From Roseinatronobacter sp. S2 (GTDB taxonomy: Bacteria; Pseudomonadota; Alphaproteobacteria; Rhodobacterales; Rhodobacteraceae): DNA of 64,000 bases. The stretch is taken from contig NZ_CP121113.1 in assembly GCF_029581395.1 (NCBI RefSeq), positions 3,415,921-3,479,920 of the forward strand, written 5' to 3'. The notes beneath the pieces were generated by a model that was not told where the DNA came from, did no database searches, and saw only the letters and a program-made list of their open reading frames with translations. Position 1 is the stretch's first letter, and every line of letters begins with the position of its first letter. This document shows, piece by piece, positions 1-7,209 of the stretch. Both the position numbers and the translations under genes were made by a program.

Positions 1-267
1 CAATCCGCCCCAGCCGCCGCCTGCACGTTTCCCGGCCTCTTGTGCCTGCGCGGCCATCGCGGAATCAATCTCATCGACCACTGCCGCGAACAATCCGCGC
101 TTGTCACCGAAATTGTGATACAGCGCGCCGCGCGTCAGTCCGGCCTCGGCGGTGAAATCGTCCATATAGGCACCAGCGAAACCTTTCTCTGCAAAGGCTT
201 TGCGCGCGGCTGCGAGCAGCTTGGCGCGGGTTTCCTGCATCATTGCAGCGCGTGTTTTGGCAGTCAT
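1..267 (-). CDS. TetR-family transcriptional regulator (3' part outside window)
   Basis: The leftward reading frame starts at the ATG at 267 and runs off the window edge, so only the first 89 residues are seen. It begins MTAKTRAAMMQETRAKLLAA and continues through a classic TetR helix-turn-helix at about residues 15-55 (AEKGFAGAYMDDFTAEAGLT, then RGALYHNFGDKRGLF). That AcrR-type pattern is diagnostic for the DNA-binding domain. The ligand-binding C-terminal domain is not in the window. The gene is divergent from the RidA-family gene at 390, and three near-identical palindromes lie in between, so autorepression and control of the RidA gene are likely. The effector is unknown. Confidence 0.9.
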   Translation of the reverse strand, partial: MTAKTRAAMMQETRAKLLAAARKAFAEKGFAGAYMDDFTAEAGLTRGALYHNFGDKRGLFAAVVDEIDSAMAAQAQEAGKRAGGGWGGL

Positions 268-282
268 TGGCACTCCCTTTAC

Positions 283-346
283 GATACGCGGCGTATCTTG
301 TTTGACATACGCCGCGTATGCGTTTAATTGACATACATGGCGTATA
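283..346. promoter_or_regulatory. Three iterated TetR-type operators in the divergent promoter
   Basis: Two perfect 15-base palindromes with a single central base are present: GATACGCGGCGTATC at 283-297 and CATACGCCGCGTATG at 306-320. A third, weaker copy lies at 332-346 (CATACATGGCGTATA). Centres are 23 and 26 bases apart. TTGACA hexamers occur at 302-307 and 328-333, inside or beside the operators, so bound repressor would cover the promoters. Their position between a tetR gene and its divergent neighbour is the usual arrangement for a TetR target. The assignment to this TetR is inferred from position. Confidence 0.8.
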
Positions 347-389
347 TAAATTAGCGCCTTTTCACCAGAGCACAACGGAAAGCCGACAA

Positions 390-794
390 ATGCCCCTGCA
401 CAATAAAACCATCTTCCCCGCAAACCGCCACGCCCTTTATGAACAGCACGGCTATTCGGCTGCTGTTCAGGCAGGCGATCTGGTGTTCATCTCTGGTCAG
501 GTCGGCAGCCGCGATGATGGCACGCCAGAGCCGGATTTTCGCCGTCAGGTGCAACGTGCCTTTGACAATCTGCATGCCGTTCTAAAGGCTGCGGGATGCT
601 CCTTCGATGATATTGTCGATGTCACGACATTCCACACCAACCCAGAAGAGCAGTTTTCGACCATCATGGACGTGAAGGCCGAAATCTTTCCCGCAGCACC
701 CTATCCGAACTGGACGGCGGTGGGGGTCACTTGGCTGGCCGGGTTTGATTTCGAGATCAAGGTGATTGCCCGCATACCGACAGCGGCCAACTAA
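390..794 (+). CDS. RidA/YjgF/RutC-family protein
   Basis: A 134-residue protein of the usual RidA length, with the conserved core FISGQVGSRDDG, the QVQRAFDNLHAVLKAAG helix and a final EIKVIARIP strand. RidA proteins form trimers, and many hydrolyse reactive enamine/imine intermediates. Here the catalytic arginine region reads PNWTAVGVTWL, with Trp where deaminase-active members have Arg, so imine deaminase activity is doubtful. It probably belongs to a non-deaminase subgroup. The start at 390 is chosen because GGAAAG lies 8 bases upstream. The in-frame ATG at 318 falls inside the operator region. It is probably controlled by the divergent TetR gene. Confidence 0.85.
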   Translation: MPLHNKTIFPANRHALYEQHGYSAAVQAGDLVFISGQVGSRDDGTPEPDFRRQVQRAFDNLHAVLKAAGCSFDDIVDVTTFHTNPEEQFSTIMDVKAEIFPAAPYPNWTAVGVTWLAGFDFEIKVIARIPTAAN

Positions 795-815
795 GCCACG
801 GCTACGACCCGTCCG

Positions 816-1682
816 TTACATGGGTGCAGCCCACTGCCGCGCGACCTTAACATGGTCAAGGACGAGTGCGGCAATCCGCTCTGGCTGGTCTTCCGGCGAG
901 AAATGCCCGCACTCTTCCAGCACCGTCAGCCGCGATCCGGGGATGGCGTTATGAAGCCTGTGCGCCCAGTCGACCACCTGCCAGTCGTCGTCAGCGCCCC
1001 AGATCAACTGCACTGGCAGTTGCCCAAGCTTGGGCAGCCGGTCGGCAACCTCCATGGTGTGTATTGGATCGTAATGCCGGACCTGATGCTGAAAAAGGCT
1101 GGGCTGGCCTATCCACCCCGAGATATAGTCAAGATAGGTCTCCAGCGGGCCGTCGGCGAAGTCCTGCTTGTGATAGACCGCACTCAGCAGCCAGTCGCGG
1201 AAATGGCGCCGGTGGGTGTCATCGGGCGCTTTCGCCAGCGCATCAAGGCCTTGCGCCATCTGCTTTCGGGTGCGCGGCGACGGATAGCTGTCATAACTGA
1301 CAACATCAATCATCGTCAGGGACATCAGGCGCTCCGGGTGGAAAACACCGAACCGCTGTGCGATGCCGCCGCCGATGTCATGCGCCACCAGATGAAACCG
1401 CTTAAGGCCCCAGTGATCCAGCATCGCTTTAAGGATCTCAACCTGTGCGGACATTGATGTATCGACCTGCGGATCATGCGGACGCTCTGACAGGCCAAAG
1501 CCCAGAAGGTCGAAGACATGCGCGCGGTACCCTTGCTGTGCAACGCGGGGGGCAATGTTGCGCCAGATCAGCGACGACGACGGTGTGCCATGAAGAAAGA
1601 CGACCGGCGCGCCGTTTCCTTGGGTGCCACAAGCGATGCGGTGGCCGTTCACGATGATCTGGTCTGTGATAAGCGGGTTCAT
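816..1682 (-). CDS. Alpha/beta-hydrolase, haloalkane dehalogenase/epoxide hydrolase-like
   Basis: A 288-residue cytoplasmic alpha/beta-hydrolase. The oxyanion segment HGTPSSSLIW lies at residues 31-40. The nucleophile elbow VAHDIGGG puts Asp102 rather than Ser at the nucleophile position, as in haloalkane/fluoroacetate dehalogenases and epoxide hydrolases. A likely acid lies in LIWGADDDW and the catalytic His in ECGHFSPEDQPERIA. The start at 1682 has GGAG about 8 bases upstream, and an in-frame ATG-equivalent at 1715 has no better support. It is divergently paired with the LysR gene at 1777, which may regulate it. Substrate is unknown: a carbon-halogen bond or epoxide is suggested only by the Asp nucleophile. 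Confidence 0.85.
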   Translation of the reverse strand: MNPLITDQIIVNGHRIACGTQGNGAPVVFLHGTPSSSLIWRNIAPRVAQQGYRAHVFDLLGFGLSERPHDPQVDTSMSAQVEILKAMLDHWGLKRFHLVAHDIGGGIAQRFGVFHPERLMSLTMIDVVSYDSYPSPRTRKQMAQGLDALAKAPDDTHRRHFRDWLLSAVYHKQDFADGPLETYLDYISGWIGQPSLFQHQVRHYDPIHTMEVADRLPKLGQLPVQLIWGADDDWQVVDWAHRLHNAIPGSRLTVLEECGHFSPEDQPERIAALVLDHVKVARQWAAPM

Positions 1683-1776
1683 GGGGCACTCTCCGTGTTG
1701 TGCTTTCAAGCCCAAAATGTGCCGCCTGTGTCATGATGTAAAATGCAGTGTTTGACAAAAATGATCTAAATATGTC

Positions 1777-2670
1777 ATGTCAGCCCGCATGTCAAAGCTG
1801 GAAATCGGGGCACTCACGGCCCTTTGCGCGATCCATGACCACGGCGGCGTCTCCCGCGCCGCCGCTGTGCTTGTGCTGTCGCAATCGGCAATCTCTCACA
1901 AGATCAAGCGGCTGGAAGACACGCTTGGCTGTGCGCTGCTGGACCGCCGACCCGGCCACCCCCGCTTCACGCAAGAGGGCGCGAAGCTTCTGAGTTATGC
2001 GCGGCGCATCCTCGCCCTTCATGACGAGGCCCTTCATGCGCTGAGCACGGAACCCCTGAGCGGCCTGATAAGGCTGGGCGTGACCGAGGATATGACAAGC
2101 GGCGGCGTGTCCCGCGTGCTCGGGCGCTTCACCCGTCTTTACCCTGCCATCTCGGTTCAGATCAGCGTCGCGCAAAGCCGGGTGATCGCGCAACGTCTGA
2201 ACCGTGGGGAGCTGGATGCAGGGGTCTTTCAGGTGTTCGCCAATGACCGCCAACCGGACGACGTGACGCTGATCGAGGACAGCCTGCACTGGGTCAAATC
2301 ACCCGATCTTATACTTGATCTGGCGCGGCCTGTTCCGCTGCTGGCTTTTGATAACGACTGCTACTACCGCGATTGGGTTCTGCACCACGCGCAGCAACCC
2401 GCGGCGGGGTTCCGTATCGTCATGGAATGCGCGAGCATTGCCGGCATGAGATCGGCCATCCGCGCCGGATTGGGCGTCACCCTTCTGAATGGCAGACATA
2501 TCGAGGCGGGATTCGAGGAGCTTACGGACCATTTCCCACCCCCGCCCGACCTTGCCTTCGTCATCCGCACAGGGCCGAAACCGCGCAACGCGACCGTAAT
2601 GGCCCTGATCAAAATCGTGGCGGGCGAACGCGACTGGCACCCCGACGCGGATGTTGGAAAAGCCTGCTGA
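1777..2670 (+). CDS. LysR-family transcriptional regulator
   Basis: A 297-residue protein with an N-terminal winged HTH (LTALCAIHDHGGVSRAAAVL, then SQSAISHKIKRLEDTLG and LLDRRPGHPRFTQEG) and a substrate-binding co-inducer domain from about residue 90. The first ATG is at 1777 and a second at 1789 (MSKLEIGAL) is equally plausible. It is divergent from the alpha/beta-hydrolase gene with about 95 bases between the starts. That is the standard LysR layout, so the hydrolase is its likely target. The ligand is unknown. Confidence 0.9.
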   Translation: MSARMSKLEIGALTALCAIHDHGGVSRAAAVLVLSQSAISHKIKRLEDTLGCALLDRRPGHPRFTQEGAKLLSYARRILALHDEALHALSTEPLSGLIRLGVTEDMTSGGVSRVLGRFTRLYPAISVQISVAQSRVIAQRLNRGELDAGVFQVFANDRQPDDVTLIEDSLHWVKSPDLILDLARPVPLLAFDNDCYYRDWVLHHAQQPAAGFRIVMECASIAGMRSAIRAGLGVTLLNGRHIEAGFEELTDHFPPPPDLAFVIRTGPKPRNATVMALIKIVAGERDWHPDADVGKAC

Positions 2671-2748
2671 TCGGGCCAAAGCGCGGGATGGGGCGGATAG
2701 GGCACAGGCAACGGCGCGCGTTTGCGACCGTCGCCATGACCTGACGCC

Positions 2749-3410
2749 TCACCAGGGTGTCATGCCGTCAGGTTCCACGAAGCGACCGCTGTCATCGCCA
2801 CCAAGGGCGTATTGCACCGGCAGGCGTGCGCCCTCTGCGGGTGTCATGGTGCCGTAGCCTGTCAGGTCCGTCTTGACGAACCCCGGGCTGACGGAATTCA
2901 CCTTGATGGCGGTTCCCTTCAACGCCTCATGCAACTGCACTGTCAGCATGTTTGTCGCGGCTTTCGACGCGTTGTAGCCGATAAACTGATTGGCATAATA
3001 GGGCGACGCCGGATCGCAGTTCAGGGTCAACGAACCGAGGGAGCTCGACAGGTTGACGATCCGGCCTTGGGGTGCCTTGTGCAGCAGCGGCAGCATTGCC
3101 TGCGTGACGGCCAGTGTCCCGATGAAGTTGACCTCCATCACCTGCCGGACAGCCGCAATCGCGGCCTTGGCGGGGGTGGCATCGGCAAAATCAAAAATGC
3201 CCGCATTATTGACAAGGATGTCAAGGCGGCTGTGCCGTGCCCCGATCTGCATTGCCGCATCGTTGATCGTGGTATGGTCAAGAAGATCAAGCGCAATGCT
3301 TTTGAACGTGGGCTGTCGGAGCAAGAGGGTTGCATCGCACCTTTGGCAATCAGTTCCTTGGCTATTTCCACATTTCGGGCCGACCAGTTGGACCGGGCGC
3401 GATCCGCTGC
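2749..3410 (-). pseudogene. Decayed short-chain dehydrogenase/reductase (5' truncated, frameshifted)
   Basis: The C-terminal two thirds of a classical SDR are clear: DILVNNAGIFDF, the MEVNFIGTLAVTQAMLPLL helix, the catalytic Ser region IVNLSSSLGS, Tyr-X3-Lys as YNASK, and VNSVSPGFVKTDLTGYG. The N-terminal glycine-rich NAD(P) motif is missing. A helix that should follow it (NVEIAKELIAKG) lies in another frame near 3345-3380, and a block of roughly 25 residues around CDATLLLRQPTF is absent. The reading frame runs straight into the 3' end of the DUF1761 gene at 3413. The gene therefore looks like the product of a deletion that removed its start. No function expected. Confidence 0.85.
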
Positions 3411-3412
3411 GC

Positions 3413-3822
3413 CTAAAAGAAGGACAGAACGACGGCAATGACCAGACCCGCCGCCAGATGATAGGAACCGCTGACTGCGCCATAAAGCATGGGATGCGGG
3501 ATGTTGGGGTTGATCCCGGTGTTGATCGTGGTGGCCGCAAGAAAACCGATGCCGAGGAACAGGCCCAGCCCAATCGCGCCGGTCAGCGAGCCGATCCCAA
3601 GGCTGGACATCAGAACGGCTGTGGAGAAAGCGGTGATCAGGCTCCAGACGGCGGGGCCGATGATCATCAGCGGGGCGGGTCTTGCATTCGGGTCATGCGC
3701 AAGGCCAAGGGCCGCAGAATAAGTGCGGCCAAAGATTACGGAGAACCAAAGCCCCCCAGCACGAAAGAGGCGATGCTTGCCGCGATGATGCCGATCCAGC
3801 TGATGTCAGAAAAGTTGAGCAT
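3413..3822 (-). pseudogene. DUF1761 small membrane protein, frameshifted at a G run
   Basis: The start is MLNFSDISWIGIIAASIASF at 3822, preceded by AAAGGACA. After VLGG the frame hits TAA. One base further on, the DUF1761 sequence resumes (WFSVIFGRTYSAALGLAHDP) and continues through MIIGPAVWSLITAFSTAVLM and two more membrane helices to the stop at 3413. The break coincides with a run of six C at 3752-3757 (G on the coding strand). One extra G would restore VLGGLWFSVIFG. DUF1761 proteins are about 130-residue membrane proteins of unknown role. The gene is divergent from the WYL regulator at 3896, a pairing that suggests regulation. The break is either a real one-base deletion, phase variation, or a sequencing error in a homopolymer. 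Confidence 0.85.
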
Positions 3823-3895
3823 GGTCATTGTCCTTTTGATGTCTTGCTGAGAACTCTGTAAGACATCCCTACTGACAATTTCCGGCAGTTATAAA

Positions 3896-4594
3896 ATGGC
3901 ACGATCCGACCGCCTCTTTCGCTTGCTGCAAGCCATGCGCCAGATGCCGCCGCCAATCACGGCAGCGCGGCTGGCCGAGGAAACCGGCGTCTCTGTCCGC
4001 TCGCTCTACCGCGATATTGACAGCCTGCGGGCCGCTGGCGCGCGGATCGAAGGCGAACGTGGTTACGGCTACCAGCTTATCGAAGACGCGGCGCTGCCCC
4101 CCCAGATGATGAATCGCGATGAGATGGAAGCGCTGGCTTTGGGGTTGGCCGAAGTTCGCGCTATGGGGGATGCGACAATGGCGCGCGCGGCAGAGTCCGT
4201 CCTCGCCAAGATCGGCGCGACCCTGCCCGAAGGGCGGGCCCAACACTTGTTCCACGCGGTATCGCAGGCCTACAGGCCCGATGCCCGTATCAGGTCGTCG
4301 GTCGATATGGACATTATACGCGCCGCCTGTTTCGACGAGCGCGCACTTCGGGTCGATTATGCCGACAAGCAAGGCACCCGGACCACACGAACGGTTCTGC
4401 CGCTGGCCGTGATGTATACCGAACGTTGTCTGACCCTTCTGGCCTGGTGCTGCCTGCGCGAAGACTTTCGCATGTTCCGCGGCGACAGGATTGCCGCCGT
4501 CGAAGATGGAGGTCACAGCTTCCGGCCAAGGCGCGTTGCCCTGCTTCGCGACTACCTTGTCCGGTTGCGCGCGGCAGACGTTAACAAGGCATAA
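3896..4594 (+). CDS. YafY-like HTH/WYL-domain transcriptional regulator
   Basis: A 232-residue protein. Residues 1-60 form a DeoR-type HTH (RLFRLLQAMRQMPPPITAAR, then LAEETGVSVRSLYRDIDSLR and a wing with GYGYQL). Residues of about 130-225 form a WYL-type domain (LRVDYADKQGTRTTRTVLPL, LTLLAWCCLREDFRMFRGDR). These proteins act as single-gene repressors or activators, with the WYL domain sensing a ligand. It is divergent from the broken DUF1761 gene, its probable target. The start fits the divergent promoter gap of about 70 bases. Confidence 0.88.
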   Translation: MARSDRLFRLLQAMRQMPPPITAARLAEETGVSVRSLYRDIDSLRAAGARIEGERGYGYQLIEDAALPPQMMNRDEMEALALGLAEVRAMGDATMARAAESVLAKIGATLPEGRAQHLFHAVSQAYRPDARIRSSVDMDIIRAACFDERALRVDYADKQGTRTTRTVLPLAVMYTERCLTLLAWCCLREDFRMFRGDRIAAVEDGGHSFRPRRVALLRDYLVRLRAADVNKA

Positions 4595-4651
4595 CAATCG
4601 CGGCTCTGGCGCATGGGGAAAGGATCTTGGGGTAGCTGCACCTGAAAAGGG

Positions 4652-4797
4652 CTACAGCTTGCCGTAGTCTGCCTGAAAGTCGGGGAAGGGTTTTTCGCGG
4701 CATTGCAGGGGTCTGTTCCAGCTGCGGTCGCGTCCCTTTGGTATCAATCCGGTTGATTTTCCTGTCGGCTCTCTCTCATACTGCAGCGAAATTGCAG
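4652..4797 (-). other. Possible C-terminal remnant of an unrecognised gene
   Basis: Between the WYL and GNAT genes, the reverse strand stays open and ends with protein-like text (RDRSWNRPLQCREKPFPDF followed by QADYGKL and TAG at 4652-4654). No start codon or upstream body is visible, because the frame is closed by a stop near 4800. I do not recognise the family, and it may be a chance open frame. The rest of 4595-4803 shows nothing else. Confidence 0.2.
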
Positions 4798-4803
4798 GAA
4801 TTC

Positions 4804-5406
4804 ATGATGATAAACCTTCACCCACCGACATTGATGGGGCGTTATGTCGAACTTGTTCCCCTGGAACGCCACCACCATGATGCGCTTGTCGATGCGGCCA
4901 GCGATGGCGAGCTTTGGCGGCTATGGTATACCAGCATTCCTGAGCCAGAGGCGATGGCCGCTGAAATCGAGCGTCGCCTGAGCCTTCAGTCGGCAGGGAT
5001 GATGCTGCCATTCACGGTGATCGACCGCCCCACAGGCCAAGCCGTCGGTATGACAACCTATATGAACATCAATCAGCATGGACCACGGTTGGAAATTGGA
5101 TCGACGTGGTATGCAAAGCGTGTTCAGCGAACCCCGCTGAATACCGAAGCGAAGCTTTTGCTGCTTGGACATGCGTTCGAAACCCTGAACTGCATCGCGG
5201 TGGAGTTTCGCACCCATTTCCTGAACCACCAAAGCCGACGTGCGATTGAACGGTTGGGTGCCAAGCTTGACGGTATCCTGCGCCAGCATATGCGCATGGC
5301 GGATGGCAGCCTTCGTGATACCTGTGTTTACAGTATTATTCCGTCGGAATGGCCAGCCGTGCGTGCGGGGCTCAAATGGAAGCTGGAACAGTTCAGCGCT
5401 GAATGA
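4804..5406 (+). CDS. GNAT-family N-acetyltransferase (RimJ/RimL-like)
   Basis: A 200-residue acetyltransferase of the Acetyltransf_3 type, with VELVPLERHHHDALVDAASD at the N-terminus, the central strand VGMTTYMNINQHGPRLEIGS, and the acetyl-CoA-binding helix region NTEAKLLLLGHAFETLNCIA followed by VEFRTHFLNHQSRRAIERLG. RimJ/RimL relatives acetylate protein N-termini or small amines; the substrate here is unknown. The start at 4804 is supported by AGGAATTC just upstream. The frame extends further 5' without a ribosome binding site. Confidence 0.85.
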   Translation: MMINLHPPTLMGRYVELVPLERHHHDALVDAASDGELWRLWYTSIPEPEAMAAEIERRLSLQSAGMMLPFTVIDRPTGQAVGMTTYMNINQHGPRLEIGSTWYAKRVQRTPLNTEAKLLLLGHAFETLNCIAVEFRTHFLNHQSRRAIERLGAKLDGILRQHMRMADGSLRDTCVYSIIPSEWPAVRAGLKWKLEQFSAE

Positions 5407-5460
5407 CGGCTTCTGGCTTCACGCGGCCTTGCGGCGCTGCACCAAACCCGAGGGGGAGGG

Positions 5461-5480
5461 CCCGTTCTTTTCAGAACGGG
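5461..5480. terminator. Hairpin over the ssb stop codon
   Basis: CCCGTTCT at 5461-5468 pairs perfectly with AGAACGGG at 5473-5480 across a 4-base loop. It lies between the end of the GNAT gene (+) and the end of the ssb remnant (-), so it could end transcription from either side. No clear T tract follows on either strand, so it may be an mRNA-stabilising stem instead. Confidence 0.45.
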
Positions 5481-5878
5481 ATCTCGTCGTCTTTGTAGAC
5501 CAGCTCGGGGGACACACTCTCGGCCGATTTCGGGCGGCTGAGGAAATCGACCTTCTCGGCGATGATCTCGCAGCCGTAGCGGTCGTTGCCTGCGTCGTCG
5601 GTCCATTTCGTGTAGTGGATACGCCCGTGGACAAGGACTTTCACGCCCTTTTCGCAATGCTCCGCGACCGTTTGGCCCAGGCCGTTGAAGCAGGTGATGC
5701 GGTGCCATTCGGTATCCAAGACCCGTTAGCCGTTCTTATCGCGAGAGGTCCGACCTTCCGAGAGGCGGGGGCGCGAGGTAGCGAGGCTGAAGTTGGTGAT
5801 GTTGATGCCTGCGCTTTTGGTGGTGCGGGCTTCGGGTTTTTGGCCAAGTAGGCCTGCGAGGATGACGATGTTCTGCAT
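5471..5878 (-). pseudogene. ssb: Single-stranded DNA-binding protein gene with an internal stop
   Basis: Translation from the ATG at 5878 gives MQNIVILAGLLGQKPEARTT and an OB-fold-like N-terminus up to ...SRDKNG. A TAA at 5726-5728 follows where SSB proteins have Tyr (NGYRV). The same frame then continues with DTEWHRITCFNGLGQTVAEH, KGVKVLVHGRIHYTKWTDD and ends in the canonical acidic tip DDEIPF. The whole would be about 135 residues, short for a chromosomal SSB but normal for plasmid or phage versions. One substitution separates it from an intact gene. It lies head-to-head with an H-NS remnant. Confidence 0.85.
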
Positions 5879-5997
5879 GGGTAGCTTCCTTCTGTGTCCT
5901 GTCTTCGGGACCGTCCGTTGGACAAGACCCGGAAAAACCCCGTCGGGTGACGCGTGCACGGTGGACGGAACGGACGCCGCCCCCCCCCCCAGAGGAC

Positions 5998-6228
5998 CGA
6001 CAAAAGACAGAAGCCCGCGCCAAGGTGGAAGCCTTCGCCAGAGAGCTGGGCTATTCGCAGGCCGAACTCATGGGCGGGGATGCAAAACCCAAGCGCGCGC
6101 CCATCGCGCCGAAATACCGCCACCTTGAGAATCCGGCGCTCACCTGGTCCGGATGCGGGCGCAAACCGCAGTGGTTTGTGGAAGCGCTGGAGGCGGGCAA
6201 AACCGCAGAGGATTTGACCATCGGCTGA
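5998..6228 (+). pseudogene. H-NS-family DNA-binding protein, N-terminus lost
   Basis: The frame encodes the linker and C-terminal domain of an alphaproteobacterial H-NS-like protein: TEARAKVEAFARELGYSQAE, KPKRAPIAPKYRHLENPALT and WSGCGRKPQWFVEALEAGKT. The N-terminal oligomerisation helix is missing. Upstream of 5998 the frame is unrelated, with a proline run from 11 consecutive C at 5980-5990. The DNA-contact loop reads WSGCGRKPQW where family members usually read WSGRGRKPKW, so a key Arg has become Cys. Truncation plus this change suggests a dead gene. It may be part of the same deletion scar as the ssb remnant. Confidence 0.75.
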
Positions 6229-6374
6229 TGACCGCGACAGACATCAGTCCAAGGACACGTTCTGGCCTTGATACATATTCAACCAAACCAAGGAAAGATG
6301 AGCACCTCTGCTATTAGGCTCCCTGAAAGTCAAACCATAAGCTGTCCCGATGAGATTTCCAGCTTGCAAAGAAA

Positions 6375-7142
6375 CTACTTTCGCAATTGTGGCAGTGATC
6401 GCAGATAATCAAGCGAGCGCGTGGCAAATACCTTCCAGTCGGAAGGATTGTCATGCTCTGTCACGATGTGATGTGCATTTGTTTCACTAAACAATGGGGC
6501 TAGGCGGGGCCAGTCGATAATGCCGTCGCCTGTTGCCGTCCAGCCGTCATCTTTCAATGTGCCGTCTGGTGCTGTGTCCTTGACCTGAATGGCGATGATC
6601 CGGTCCGCATAGCGTATCAGTTCGGCGGCCGGGTCGGTGCCCGCGCGCATAATCCAGCCGCAATCGATTTCGAAATGCAGATCTTTGCCGCCCGCTGCCA
6701 GAATATGATCAATAGGTCGCGACCCATCGGCCAACGGAAAATACTCAAAGTCATGATTATGCCATGCGACCTTGAGTCCATGGGCGGACACCTGCTGTGC
6801 GGCCTGCCCCAACCTGTCGCCCAGTATGCGCCACATGTCAGGGGTCGTCCCGCGTTCGTTTGGTGCCAGATAGGGCGGGATCATCAACCACGCCCCCAAG
6901 GCATGGGCGATGTCGATATATTTCGCAGTCTCGTTGATCAGGCCCGCAAGTGGCATGTGAAAGCCATAACAATCCAGACCTGCATCGCGGATCTGGCGTC
7001 CGAATGTCACAGGATCATCCTCATAAGCGGCTTGCCAAGGTTCCACAGCATCATAGCCCATGGATTTGAGTGCCCCCAGTTGAGGTTCTATGGGCCAAAA
7101 ATTGCGGGCGGAATAAAGCTGACAAGAGATCGGATATTTCAT
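6375..7142 (-). CDS. Sugar phosphate isomerase/epimerase-family TIM-barrel protein
   Basis: A 255-residue xylose isomerase-like TIM barrel (AP endonuclease 2 superfamily). The N-terminus ISCQLYSARNFWPIEPQLGA and GYDAVEPWQAAYEDD match the first strand and helix. Later metal-ligand segments include VAWHNHDFEYF, LHFEIDCGWIMRAG and HHIVTEHDNPSDW, giving the usual Glu/Asp/His/Glu set. Such proteins isomerise sugars or open 3-keto-glycosides. The start at 7142 has AGGGCG upstream. It is the last gene of the LacI-controlled leftward unit, 67 bases after the Gfo/Idh gene, so the two probably act in sequence on the same sugar. Confidence 0.85.
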   Translation of the reverse strand: MKYPISCQLYSARNFWPIEPQLGALKSMGYDAVEPWQAAYEDDPVTFGRQIRDAGLDCYGFHMPLAGLINETAKYIDIAHALGAWLMIPPYLAPNERGTTPDMWRILGDRLGQAAQQVSAHGLKVAWHNHDFEYFPLADGSRPIDHILAAGGKDLHFEIDCGWIMRAGTDPAAELIRYADRIIAIQVKDTAPDGTLKDDGWTATGDGIIDWPRLAPLFSETNAHHIVTEHDNPSDWKVFATRSLDYLRSLPQLRK

Positions 7143-7209
7143 GAAATCGCCCTGTCTGTTGAAACGGGTGTCCGCCTTGCCCGTCGGGTCAAGGCGGAAT
7201 TGTGATCCC

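Noticed and set aside
3053..3850. A 265-codon open frame on the + strand
   Set aside because: It is antisense to the SDR and DUF1761 sequences, has no family pattern and arises from GC-rich codon use.
5980..5990. The run of 11 C as a phase-variable switch for the H-NS gene
   Set aside because: The frame upstream of the run contains no H-NS N-terminus in any frame, so slippage could not restore the protein.
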